In this document: piece after piece, positions 25,201 through 36,539 of the stretch
Position numbering within the stretch: the stretch's first letter is position 1
How the letters are laid out: each line of letters starts with the position of its first letter
Source: Corythucha ciliata
Taxonomy: Eukaryota > Arthropoda > Insecta > Hemiptera > Tingidae
Direction of reading: 5' to 3'
Length of the DNA stretch: 64,000 nt
Assembly: GCA_038030265.1 (NCBI GenBank)
Contig: CM075938.1
Location: 42,215,189-42,279,188 of the forward strand
Notes under the pieces: model-generated
The model's database searches: none
Seen by the model: the letters and a program-made list of their open reading frames with translations, nothing else
What the model was told of the DNA's origin: nothing
Translations under genes and position numbers: made by a program

Positions 25201-28030
25201 CCATTCGGTCCGCGAGGCTCCATTGTTGAGCAATTCGTGCGACTGTTACCGAACTAAAGTTCCCAAGCGTCTGAATATGCTTCAATGCTTTCCATACCTA
25301 CTTATTTTCACTTTATTTTTCGATTGTCAAGAAAAGTTTACGGTGGATGGGCAAGACAGATAATAATAACAAAAATACAGAGCATACGAAACGAAGCAAC
25401 AAAGTGAAGAGCGGTTCATTTTACATTTTGTAAGATAATAAAAATACGTTACAAAAGAGAAAAGTAAAAACTGTTTTAAGAAAGCGTGGTTCACATGCGG
25501 GAAAAGTTTGATGGTGGGGGGGAGGGGTTGCAGAATGACATTCCCACAGATGCCACGTGACCTCCGACGCAAGGTGCATCCGATGCGTATGGCTGATCAG
25601 CGGCCGAAGAGTGACAGAAGAGAGGAGAAGTGGGCCTGATTTATTTTGGGAGGTGGTCCTCCTACGGACCGGATTATCGAATCGAGCGGTTACAAGGCCT
25701 CCAGCAAAAATGTGGCCGGGTCACGTGGTTATCGCGCTTTGAGGGAAATTCGGAAAGTCCAAAGTCCAAAAAGCCGGCTAATTAATTGAGAATGTCACAA
25801 CAGTTCTCTCACTCTCTAGCTTTCTGTAATCACGATAAGGTTATCGGATACGAGACATGACCTATTCTGATTAGTAAAAGTCTGGGGGGGGGGGAGTAGG
25901 AAATTATGTGGTCCTTTAGCACTACACAGTAGATGTGTGCACACAACGTCAACGGTTGTTAACACAGGCAAGGGGGCGGAGGGGACCTTGACCGTGAAAC
26001 AAAAGGGTTACGCCCCCCTCCCCCACCTGGAGCATTCGCGGAGAAGAGGCCCGCCCGGTTTGACGGGCGATCTCGCTTTTTTCTTTCTTTCTTTTTTACG
26101 AGTCTTGTCACCACTTACCCAGGATCGTTGGGCACTTCGGCTGGGCCGGCAACTACTTCCTGTCCTTGTGATTCCATCATCATCGAGCACTGACACCACG
26201 GGGAGAAATTAATGTTACAAGCGTGTATCGTGGAGTATATGTTTGCTATATTTTTTTATTTTTAAAAGTCGTGAAAGAGGGGCCCGGGGAAGGGAAAGGC
26301 GACGGTGAAGATTGAAGAAAACAGCCGAAAACTCAGGGGAAGAACGGACTACACACTAAAAGAAGGACAACTTGCTAAAAGGTAGACTGGAGGCCTTAGC
26401 TGTGTGTTCTTAGCTAGGCGGCCGGCGCGAGACTGCGGTGCGCAGTAGGGGGTGGGGGGAAGATCGAACCCGGCTCCCGCCAACAAACACATCGCCGCTA
26501 TCTATCCGTGCCGGGATCAACTCGGGCGCCCTCCCATTGATCTCCACTCTCCTACCCACCGCGTAGGACGAGTTTTCTTTCATTTCCCCGCTACTCTAAC
26601 ATCCTCGAGAGTTCATCCTTTTCACTCAGCAGCACGTGTATACCGGGGCTCGTAGAATCCTCGGCCTTTAAACAAGGGGGCACCGCTCCATATACGATCG
26701 GAAAAATAAAAGAAAAAAATCCCCTTTCCTTAATCACGGCACGGGCGAAATGCTCTCTCTTTTATACACTGCACTACCCCTACCAACAACTTGTTTCACC
26801 GGAGCAACTACGCACCGACCAACTAGTGCGAACAAAATATTTAATAAGCCACTATCAAAACAATTAATTATTATTGCTGTATTAAAAGCAATATGTAGTA
26901 ACCTTCGGAAGTACAGGAATTAGGCAAATTCAATTAGTTTGCTCACAAGGAGGACGCGTTCACGTTGCCTTTTCAAGACATGTTGCATAAATAATTCAAA
27001 TAATTTGTTTAAAGCGTACCTCCCTGCCCGGGATTCAATTCCGTTGACGTGCGTTCAAATTCCGACGCCTTATTACAATTCCTCCATATTTTTGCGGTGG
27101 AGTTTGGTATTTCAGCGTTTAAAATTGTTATACTCAACGGAGAAGTAAAGAGTATACTTTAAATGTAAGCTGAAGAAGCTGGTTCAACGACATTTTTCTT
27201 TCCTGCGTGTCGTATTCGCAAATGACAGCTAAATCTGAAAATCCTAGTTGATAAGCAATGCGTTAGAAATTACGGGTTTCGTTGTTTTAGTAATTTTCTT
27301 CCTCGGAGAAGAAGTCATTAAACCACAGTCAACACATACCTAGCAATAATTTACTGTGTTTATCGTCCTTGAGTTTTTCCGGTTGTAACGCCAATCAAAA
27401 GGGCGAGAATCGCAAATAATTCACCGGCAGAAGAAAGCCGTTGCAAAGATCAAACCTATTCTACCCCTCTCCCTCCGTATAAATTACCGTACATTTTAAA
27501 TGGCACAGGGAATAGAATGGGTGGCGAAAATGAATGGGAGAGTTTAAAATTAAATACATTCCAAATCCCGTAAGTACGTATAGTCAAAGTTCAAGTTTCT
27601 CTCCAACAGCGCATTTGAGTCTTGATGGCTATAGCCTAACTTTAATGATACATTCAGCAAGAGCTAAGCCAACGGCTATGAATTCACTCAGGTTTCTCCT
27701 CGTCGTGACATCCCGTCAGTTCAACAAACTTGAGCGAGAGAACAATTAAACGCCGCCCAGATTTTCTCCTTATTAGCCTCACTGGGGGAAAAAGAGTTTA
27801 GTCTTAAAATCCTTTAGATTATTTTGTCACAAACACTCTGGGAAAAATGGCAGAACCCGGTGTCTTCAAACGAAACTGCTGGACATTTCTATAAATATAT
27901 GAACCCTGAAGTAGCTGCCGCGGTATACGTTAAAGAAATCCTTCCCAAAAGAACTTGTCGAATTATGTTGCTTTTAAGGGTAAATCACAGTCTCTGCGGT
28001 GAGACTGAAAATTTGAGAAAATTTCAGCCT
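22263..28030. other. 5.8-kb repeat-poor intergenic segment, no gene supported
   Basis: Almost free of the repeats seen elsewhere. 25560-26700 is clearly richer in G, C and CpG than its surroundings and includes a patch near 26420-26560; it could be a promoter or untranslated exon of a gene with distant exons, but no coding frame with splice sites was recognised. A 108-codon open frame at 24316-24642 begins with TTG, has no recognised motif and was not accepted as a gene. Confidence 0.4.
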
Positions 28031-28045
28031 CTGACATTTTTTTTT

Positions 28046-28530
28046 GAACAGTTGATTTTGAATTTCTAACGCGGCCTGAATTTCATTTATAATATGATGA
28101 TCTCATTCAAACTTAAACGATTACCGGATAAATGGTGCATGACCGGATAAATGAAATGCACTTTACCAGACAGGCTGCTGTCGGAACAAAACTTTTTCAG
28201 ATTACGTACATTTTCAGATCAGTTACATTAGGTCAAATAGTATGTGTCAAAAATTCTCCATTACACAGTGCCTGGGTTCGAATCCGAAACAATTTTTTTT
28301 TTTAATTTTTTTTTTTTTTTTTTTTTTTTTCCTCCCTTTTGGGCCACCTCAGGATTTTTTACTCAAGATTTATTAGGCTGTAGGCAAATCAAATAAAAGA
28401 GACGGCTCAAAATATAATGTCAATGAAATTTTCTGGTATTGAATGGTCCAATAAGGTATAGCGTCAATTTAATAGCTCCCCTCCGCCGAGAACTCCCCTG
28501 CCACATGAACGGATTTGGACATTTATTTGG
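28046..28530 (+). mobile_element. Copy of the CCGGATAAATGGTGCATGACC element
   Basis: Its left half repeats 12842-12991 nearly exactly, including the hairpin ACAGGCTGCTGTCGG and ATGAAATGCACTTTACC. Its right half is the inverse of 12160-12480. The B-box-like GGGTTCGAATCC (about 28268) is followed by long T tracts, so a tRNA-derived SINE contribution is possible. Confidence 0.75.
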
Positions 28531-29958
28531 CATGGCAGAAGCTCAAACGGAAACAAACTTCATTTTTCAAAAATTTGGAAAATTCCGGACGTGATTTTCT
28601 AAACTTTCTTGAATCGTCGACAATTATTGTTACTGCTGGAAAAACTTCCTAATTTAGTGAGCTTTCGAATGATCTATTCACTTTTTGATATTCGTTCATT
28701 TTGGTAGGAGAAATTAGGCAAATGTCTGAAAACCCTCAGGTGACACGAGCAAAATGGATTACATGAGACATATTTTTTTCGGGTGTTTTTTCACTGAAAT
28801 TGGTTCTCAACAGCAACAACGATCTGAAAACGACTAAGGGTATGTTTATGTAGAACCGGTGACCAAAGAGGAGAGCGCCTCTAGGCCACAAGCCCAGATA
28901 ATATCGGCGAGCAACAAGCTGAGAAGAAACCCCGCGGAGCTCCAACGTGCTACAAATGCAGTCGGACGAAGAGCGGAATTGTGTCCTCCGGAGCTTGGAG
29001 GACACTTCGAGCAGCTGCAGAGAGAAAGAGGGTTTCTTTTTTTTTTAATATTATTATTATTACCACTGTCATATTTTGTGGATAGTAGTCTCCAGAATTA
29101 CGTTTTCTTTATTAATACACGAATTTATTTGTTTCTTTCTTTTAATTTGTTCTTCTTACATCTCTAAATTGTTTGTAGAAGCGCTTAAACTACGAGGGTT
29201 AGTGGATAAAGCATGCATAAAGCTGTAGCCGAAAGAGCCTACATTGTCTGTCTTCTCTCGTTGAGGTTCGTCAAAAACGGACCTGTTTCAGCTGCTCGCC
29301 ACCAGTTTCAGACGGGAAACCAAACGCTGAAGATGGCGAGCAGCCGAAACCGGTCCGTTTTTGACGAACCTCAACGATGGAAGACAGACAATGTAGGCTT
29401 CTACGGCTACAGCTTTATGCATGCTTAATTACATATTTCATTAATCTTACTTCTTGCCCCTCTTCTTCATTACTGACTCAAGAAAGCTTGGATAACATAA
29501 ATTATCTTAATTTCCTTAGGGTATGTTTATGTAGGTAGCAAAGAAAATTGTCATGTTAGTTCCGGTACAATTTTTAGGGCCACTTTCTTGCTTAGAGGCG
29601 CTCTCCTCATTGGTCACCGGTTCTACATAAACATACCCTTAGTCGTTTTCAGAACGTTGTTCCTGTAGAAAACCACTTTCAGTGAAAAAATACCCGAAAA
29701 AAATATGTCTCATGTAACCCATTTTGCTCGTGTCACCTGAGGTTTTTCAGACATTTTGCCTAATTTCTCCTACCAAAATGGACGAATATCAAAAAGTGAA
29801 TAGATCATTCGAAAGCTCACTAGATTAGGAAGTTTTTCCAGCGGTAAAAATAATAGTCGACAATTTAGGAAAGTTAAAAAAATCACGTCCGGAATTTTCC
29901 ACATTTTTGAAAAATGAAGTTTGTTTCCGTTTGAGCTTCTGTCATGCCAAATAAATGT
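28519..29958. mobile_element. Foldback element with ~368-bp terminal inverted repeats
   Basis: Ends ACATTTATTTGGCATG and inverse CATGCCAAATAAATGT. The arms (28519-28886, 29591-29958) match closely and contain GGGTATGTTTATGTAGAACC and its inverse. Between them lie an unclassified GC-richer segment (28887-29040) and a second, nested palindrome. Open frames inside the arms are not credible genes. Confidence 0.85.
29209..29426. mobile_element. Nested near-perfect 218-bp palindrome
   Basis: Arms of about 100 bp, from AAGCATGCATAAAGCTGTAG inward through GACGAACCTCAACG, are almost identical inverse copies around a ~15-bp centre. It sits inside the larger foldback element and is probably a later MITE insertion. 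A transcript would fold into a long hairpin. Confidence 0.85.
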
Positions 29959-30227
29959 AGTTTAATCATGATTTCAATGAACTATTCTGTAAGAAAATTT
30001 TGTGCTCTTTCCAACGAGCTCCTTAGTTTTGGGTTTGCTAGAATTACGAGACTTGCAACATGCACATTTCGAAAAAAAGAAGCAACAAGCCTAAATAACG
30101 TAAAATGGACGATTCTGAGAAAACTAATAGGAATTTTTAAAAATGTCACATATGCATTTTTGTCCCAAATGATGGCCCCAAAATCAGGTTTTTCTCTGAG
30201 CATCTCGTTATTGGACACCCTGTATAT

Positions 30228-30310
30228 TTATGACCCTTTTTTGTTAGCACGATCACGGTCGCTATTTTCTACTAAGGGGAACCAAATTTGGCCTAAAAAT
30301 CAATAGCGTG
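30228..30310 (+). mobile_element. Fragment of the TAGTGCATTT-palindrome family
   Basis: Matches the 3' part of the 11774 copy across CCCTTTTTTGTTAGCACGAT and AAAAATCAATAGCGTGAA. The 5' palindrome is missing. Confidence 0.6.
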
Positions 30311-30419
30311 AACAAATTTTGTGATTTCAACGTGAGCACTAAAACCACATCCAAAGCTATATGTTGAATCGAACTGATTTGTACTCCTACCAAAGTATCA
30401 AAAAAATTAGTTGAGAAAC

Positions 30420-30960
30420 GCCCATTTGCGGAAAGAATGCACAAAAAGGGCTAAATCGAAGATAAGATTGAGGTAAAAAAAAAAAAAAAAAAAACCGCCT
30501 GAAATTGAGCAAAACGAGTTCTTTCGGCCAAAAAAATGAATGAAAAACGCTAATTCACAGCTGTAATTGTGATTAAGCGCAACAATATGTGGCTTTAAAA
30601 TTTAGAAATAGCCCTAGTTCTCAGTTAGCATTGAGAGAACGCAAAATCACGAATTCTTGGGGCAAAATCGGTACTGAATTTGGGAAAAAACGCTAATTCA
30701 CGCGGCTGAAACTGAGAAAAGCGATATAATTCAAGGATAAAAAAAAGGGAAAACCCCGAATTCGCGTTTAAAAACGAAGAACCACGCTAATTATCGGCTA
30801 AAGTTATGGTGAAGTTCTACAATTTAAGAGCTTTGAAAATTAAGAAAAGCGCAAATTCACGGCTAAAAGTGAGAAACGCATTGGGACTGAAATTGAGAAA
30901 AAGGGCGAATTCGCGTCTAAAAGTGGAAAAAAACGCTAATTCCAACGATAAATAGAAGGA
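30420..30960 (+). repeat. Dialect A ~30-bp repeat field
   Basis: Plus-orientation GCTAATTCACGGCTAAA / GAGAAAAA units, interrupted by a poly-A tract at about 30477-30494. Confidence 0.8.
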
Positions 30961-31244
30961 CTGGAATTGCTCATCACTGCTGATAAAGTGTGGCCATCAG
31001 AAAGTTGTTGAGAGGGGTGGGGTTTCAAAGTAATGACCGTGTTGCCATGACTACGAAAGGAAAGTGACGGGGTGAGGATGATCATTATTTATCAGTGGAC
31101 GACGCATCCCCTCCACGACCCTCCAGTCCGCTGTGAGCAATGTTTCTATTTCATTCATTTGTTTGACTAAAATGAATGAAATATACATATTGCTTCGAAA
31201 AACATATTGCCTTCATTTTAGAGAATAGGCTCCCTGGTTTGTGT

Positions 31245-32085
31245 ATCGTTGGCTAATTCACTCAGCTAAGGCATGAAAAATTGCGATTTTACGGATATAA
31301 TCGAGAAAAAGCGCTTAAAATCGCGGCTAAAATGATGAAAATAAGCTAATTCAATGCTAAAATTGCCATTTCACTGCTCAAAATGAGAAAACACCAACTC
31401 GCCGAGTCTTATTGGGGCAACTTCGGGAAATTAAGAAAAAGCGCTAATTTCGCGCGGCTAAAACTGAGGAAAACGCTAATCCGCGGATAAAATTTTGATA
31501 AAATGTTACAATTTGGAAGCTTTAAGAATTAAGAATAACCGTGAATTCACACCGAAGATTGACAAAAACACCGACTCACGGATTTTCGGGGCTGGGCCTT
31601 AAAATTGCAAAAAAGCGCTGATTCACGGCGTGAAATAAAGAAAAAAGTGAATCCGCGTCTGAAGGTGAGGCCGGCCGTCCACTGGAAGAGTTTTCAAGTG
31701 GCGCTACAACGAGCGCACATACAAAATGATTTAAATTGAATTCACTGCAGCTAAGCCTGCAGTGGACGATGTCACATTCAATTTGAGTCTTTCGGATGTA
31801 TCGCTCGTTGTAGTGCCACTAGAAAACGCTTCCAGTGGACGACATACCTGAAGGAAAACGCTATTTCAGGTACGAACAATTTTACAGGTAAAATTGAGGA
31901 AAATCTCTATAATTCGCAGCTAAAATTAAGAAATTTGGTCATTCATGGCTAAAATTGAGGGTAAGAAAGGCTAATTCACAGTTGAAATAAATGAAAAAAA
32001 AAAAAAAACGCCAACTCGCAGATTCTAGGGGAACTTCGGGAATAAAATAGAGAGAAATCGCCGATTCAAGTGGCTAATAATATGA
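31245..32085 (+). repeat. Dialect A ~30-bp repeat field interrupted by a MITE
   Basis: Regular units such as GCGCTAATTTCGCGCGGCTA with A-rich spacers on both sides of the palindromic insert at 31675, which shows that the repeat field predates the insertion. Confidence 0.8.
31675..31843. mobile_element. Palindromic MITE, CGTCCACTGGAAG ends
   Basis: Ends CGTCCACTGGAAG and inverse CTTCCAGTGGACG, continuing inward as GTGGCGCTACAACGAGCG and its inverse. A smaller palindrome (CACTGCAG...CTGCAGTGG) marks the centre. Non-coding. Confidence 0.8.
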
Positions 32086-32275
32086 AATAAAGAACAGTGG
32101 CAGTCCCAGGGGGGGCTATGGAGCGGTGGTCCCAGAGATTCTTCGACATTTATATAACACATTAGGAACAAATTCTCTGCTAAAAGCACGTCCTTCGCGA
32201 CCCCCCTTCCCTGTAGGCGACACCTCAAGTTTTGAGGGCTGAAATTTACATTAAGTTTGTGTGGAGGACCCCACG

Positions 32276-33275
32276 ATACTTCCATGTTCCCTTCGTTCGC
32301 TTACAACGTGCCTTTCACATGAAACAATTCCGACACGAGTGATTAATCATTAAAACTCACCCATCAAAATTAATTAATTTGCCCTAGCCTGTCCTGAAGT
32401 TCTGTTCTCATAAAAATGCCAAAGTTCTAAAATTTGCTGGAAAAAGCTCTATGCCTCTCAATATTCATCCCATGTCAACGATTGATGCAATAATAACACA
32501 CAAATTCTAACGACGTGACGAGTAATGAATTTTGTAGCCTAATATAGTTCTCTTTAACGGTAACTATCAATTTGAAATATTCAACACGATCAATGAATTA
32601 AATAATGGACACAATTTGATCAATAAGACACTCGCTAAAACTCGAAATAATCGATGAGAAACGAATCTTCGAATACATCCTCGTCAATTTGTGTAAAAAA
32701 TTAATTTAAAAATAACCAAATTGAATTTCGAAAAAATGGCCAGTTCATTGATGGGGAATTTTGTTGTGGTCATTTTAAGCCATCATGAGAGGAAATCGGA
32801 CTAAAATTCTGGTAGGAGATAGGTTTGGGGCAAAAAAAGAGCTGAAACGCATTCCAAACCTTAGCAACTGTACCGCTCAACAAATCTTATTCAAATTTTA
32901 GCAGCGTCTTCTAGGAACCTAGATGACCATTTTGAATTATCGATCATCAAATTTTATAATATTCTCTTGGATTTATAAGGGTCCAACCATTTTTACTCCG
33001 AACACATTTGTTATAATATCTTCCAAATCGCTCAACCAATCGTTTTCAAATTTTACGGTGTACATCTAGAGATGAAGACACAACTTTTGAGCCATCACTC
33101 GTCCAGATCTGTCAAGAAAAAAGGGGACGACGGAGGACGGACGACAGACGCCATACTGAAAATCGAGATTTAGGCCTTTTCGGGGTCCACGAACACGAGT
33201 CTGGTGTCAGCTAAATTTTTTTTTTTTTTTTTGCCATTACCAAACTTCCTTCCCTACGGGAACATGGAAGTAATA
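32276..33275. mobile_element. ~1-kb element with short inverted ends
   Basis: Left end ATACTTCCATGTTCCCTTCG, right end the near-inverse CCCTACGGGAACATGGAAG. A related end-sequence (ACGGGAACATGGAAAGTAGG) is found at 39079-39098. The interior is AT-rich and non-coding as far as I can read. Confidence 0.5.
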
Positions 33276-33352
33276 TGTCGCTCCGGCAGCTGGGGTGTCG
33301 GATAGAGTACATTACACGAAATACGAATTTCGTTAATTTAACTTAATTAGTG

Positions 33353-33480
33353 ATTAATTGCAAATTAGACGACCCTTATCTTAGGACTTTTCAAGGGATT
33401 ACTTCCCCCGGGTGGTGCGGTGAGGGGGGAGTAATCCCTTGAAAAGTCCTAAGACAAGGGTCGTCTAATTTGCAATTAAT
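33353..33480. mobile_element. Near-perfect 128-bp palindromic MITE
   Basis: Arms of about 55 bp (ATTAATTGCAAATTAGACG... and inverse) meet at CCCCGGGTGGTGCGGTGAGG. Its GGGATTACT...GAGGGGGGAGTAATCCC core is shared with the arms of the larger element at 46697, so this looks like a deletion derivative of the same family. Confidence 0.85.
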
Positions 33481-34309
33481 TAATTGCTGGGACACATAAA
33501 GATAAAAGAACAATTGTTAATTAGTGATTATTCAGCAAGAATGGCTATAAAAAATGTAGAGTAACAAAGTGAAATGCTAACTAATGCCGAATAATAGCTA
33601 AATAACTAAAAACGTCGAAACTGCCCGTACGTGTAATGCCCTTAACCCGACAGCCAGCTGCCGGAGGGACATTTTTTGATACTTTTGATTGCGCACACAT
33701 TGAATTCCACTCTAAGGATAGCTTTGGATGTGGTTTTATACCTTTTTAGCCTGTTAAAATCACAAGGATTGATTGAATTTTTCAGGTCAAAACAAGCGAT
33801 TTTGAAGAGAAAAAAACATTATTTTTTCTAAAAAATGGTAATTTCTGACGAAAAATCGCCAATCAACTAAGAAAACGCTTATGACTATTTTTGTAAAGGA
33901 CACTTTGAAGATGTTTTTCTGAATCACGGATTGTCCGTACACTCGTATTTAGTGGGAACAAACGGGGACTGATTTTTTTTGAAAAAATTGAATCCCCGAT
34001 TTGCATGACTTTGAGCCGCATTTAAGGATACATAAAATAATTAACGTCTATCGAAAATGGCTAGTCCTGACAGAAAATAGTGTGCTCTTTCAGAATCCAT
34101 CACCAAAAGTCGCAAAAATCCAAATTGAAGGAGAGTTTCTCGCAGTTAGTTTTTAAAAAAATATGTAAGCCTTAAAAATCGTTAGAAAAATCATATCTCG
34201 AAGGGTTTTGATTTTCGGACCATGGTGTATTATAGTGATTTCGGTCGCAAATGAGGTCTACTTTAACCTAAATTTTTTTTGTCACACTTATCCCCTTCCA
34301 CCCTGTATA

Positions 34310-34446
34310 TAGCAAATTGAACCGACCTCATATTCGTGTTCTAGGGGTTCTGAAACATGAAAAAAATGTATCATGACCCATGTGTGCGACCATCAGGGTG
34401 AGACCAATAGTGCATTTTTTAAATGAAATGAACTAAAAATGCACTA
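34310..34446 (-). mobile_element. TAGTGCATTT-palindrome family, inverted copy
   Basis: Inverse of the 11774 copy, running from CGACCTCATATTCGTGTTCT to CGAGACC-like GTGAGACCAATAGTGCATTT. Preceded by ACCCTGTATA, the same kind of end seen on other elements in the window. Confidence 0.65.
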
Positions 34447-35090
34447 ATTCTTGGCTAAAAGTGAAAAAACGCTAATTCGGGGATAAAATTGTGGAAAATC
34501 GCTCTTTAGCGGCTGTAATCTTGAATTCACGGCTAAAGTGGAGAAAATCACTAATTCCCATAAAATTGGGGAAAATCGTTAATTAACCGATAAAATTGAT
34601 TGAGAAGAAGTGCTGACGTGTGGGGAACAAATTCCGAAATTTGTGAGGAAAAACGCTAATTCGCGGTTAAAAATCAGAAAAAGCGTTTTAATTCGCGGCG
34701 ATAATTGGTAAACAAAACTCTCACTCACGGCTCTCTAGGAGGCTAAAATTAGGTAAAACGCTAATTCACTGCTAAAATTTAAAAAAAAGCTATTTATGGG
34801 GTTAAATTGAGAACATTAGTCTGCTAATTCACAGAAATGAATTAAGTCAATGGCAAAAGTCGCGGTGTCCGGAGGCAACTTCGTGTTTAAAATTAGAAAA
34901 TATATGTAGCGGTAATTAACGGGTAAAATCGCTCATTAGCGGCTAATATCAGGAAAAACACAAAATCATTGCATGAAAAATTGCTAATTCGCGGCTGAAA
35001 TAGACGTAAACCGCTAACTCGTGGTTAAAATGGAGGCAAATCGCTAATTCACTGAGGTAATTAAGAAGAAGTGATGAAGTACGTACAACG
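34430..35090 (+). repeat. Dialect A ~30-bp repeat field
   Basis: Very regular: GCTAATTCGCGGCTGAAAT, GCTAACTCGTGGTTAAAAT and GCTAATTCACTG units follow each other at about 30-bp steps. Confidence 0.85.
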
Positions 35091-35474
35091 TAATGCAAAA
35101 ATGGGCGTAACAGATCAACAAAAAAATTATTTTGTCCAAAGTTAAAATGTACTTATTGAACGCGCTTTCAACTCGTTACCCTCAACATAGAATACATGTA
35201 TAGAGACGAGTTTCAAGTATCTTGTTGGCTGTTTGAGACAGCCAATGGGATGAGACCTACGGAGGCGAACGATATCCGGATGACGTCCATCCGCGCCCGT
35301 TTATTCAAGTTTGCGCATCCAATGCCCCCTCTAGTAGTTATATTATCTCTACTGCAATAACTACCTATTATTATTATAGGTTAAAAAGTAACTCTTTTAC
35401 GCGTAGGAACTCGTTATTTTGATAGTATAAATAGTTATAGTTGGGCTGATTCCTCGACCCCAAAGCAGCCCAGC

Positions 35475-36480
35475 GACGAGGTCCGTGTGCTTGGAAGCAC
35501 TTCGTTGGACTTCAGTGATGTCGATTTAGTGGCCTTCCTTCGCGGGAAAATTCATGTGGGCCCTGAGAACAGAGCAAAGCAATGTGGCCATGTGCGCCGG
35601 AATCACAGGGAGAACTTTTTTTTCAACTGCACGAAGTACCTGGGGGATGCCTTACAAAGCCGTCGCAACGGTTTACACGGGAGTTTTTCTTCCGATGTCC
35701 ACCTACGCGGTGGGGACGTGGGGTGGTAACCTGGGGAAAGTGATGGGAAGGAAGGTGGACTCATTTCAAAGAGTTGCCCTTATTGCTGTATCCCGTGCCT
35801 ACCGAACCGTCTCAACGGATACGCTTCAGGTAGTGAGCGGTGTTCTGCCAATGCGCTTGGCTATCACACTGGCATAGGGCTCAGTATCGCGTGAGACGGA
35901 AGGAGACAATTATCTTCGGAAGCCTCTACGTGTCCGAGGAAATGCTTGAATCTCGATTTGTTGGAGGTGAATCTTTGGCCAAATTTCTCGAGGGGGTGAT
36001 CCTTGCGAGATGACAAAGAGCCTGGGACGACTCGACGAAGGGACGGCACACGTATCGATTTTTCCCTAGCGTGGCCGAAAGGCGGGGAATGAGCCACATT
36101 GAGCTCGATCACCATGTGACATAAATATTAACTGGTCATGACGACTTCAAGTCAAAGCTGTTGGAGCTGGGGCTCTCGGACTCGGACCTCTGTGAGTGTG
36201 GTGGGTGGACACCGCCTTGCTTGTCATATATGAGTGCTCGGAGTTTATTTTGTTCCGAAGGCGTTCAAATCAAAATCTCAAAATCTTGGCGTTTGCTGGC
36301 CTTGCCCAGAGTCTAGTCTTGTGCGAACTAAGGGTGCCTTTCGGGCTTTCCGAACGTTTGCCAAGGCAGCTCTGACGGAGAGAGCGCGACGTAGGAGAGC
36401 AGACCATCAAGCTCTCCAAACGCATGGGCCCTCTGTGCGGCACCACACTTGTGGTTCGGGGAGGATCAGCCCTGAACCAG
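35475..36480 (+). pseudogene. R1-like non-LTR retrotransposon, C-terminal part of ORF2
   Basis: Across two plus frames the translation reads WGMPYKAVATVYTGVFLPM, VDSFQRVALIAVSRAYRTVS and LQVVSGVLPMRLAITLA. After a TAG and a frame change it continues as WDDSTKGRHTYRFFP, LDHHVT-stop-ILTGHDDFK and LGLSDSDLCECGG, ending near DTALLVIYECSEF. This is the post-polymerase segment of R1/TRAS-type ORF2 with the C-terminal cysteine/histidine knuckle (CxC...H-to-L...C). The polymerase core with YADD is absent upstream, so the copy is 5' truncated, and it also has several stops and frameshifts. GC content here is well above that of the neighbouring sequence. Confidence 0.8.
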
Positions 36481-36539
36481 AGTAGGCAATGAGTCATAGC
36501 TCGGCGCCGACGAGCGTCCGGTCTACGGTGAGAAGGCAT

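Noticed and set aside
29944..30306. 120-codon open frame
   Set aside because: Begins in the arm of a foldback element and ends in another repeat fragment; no recognisable protein.
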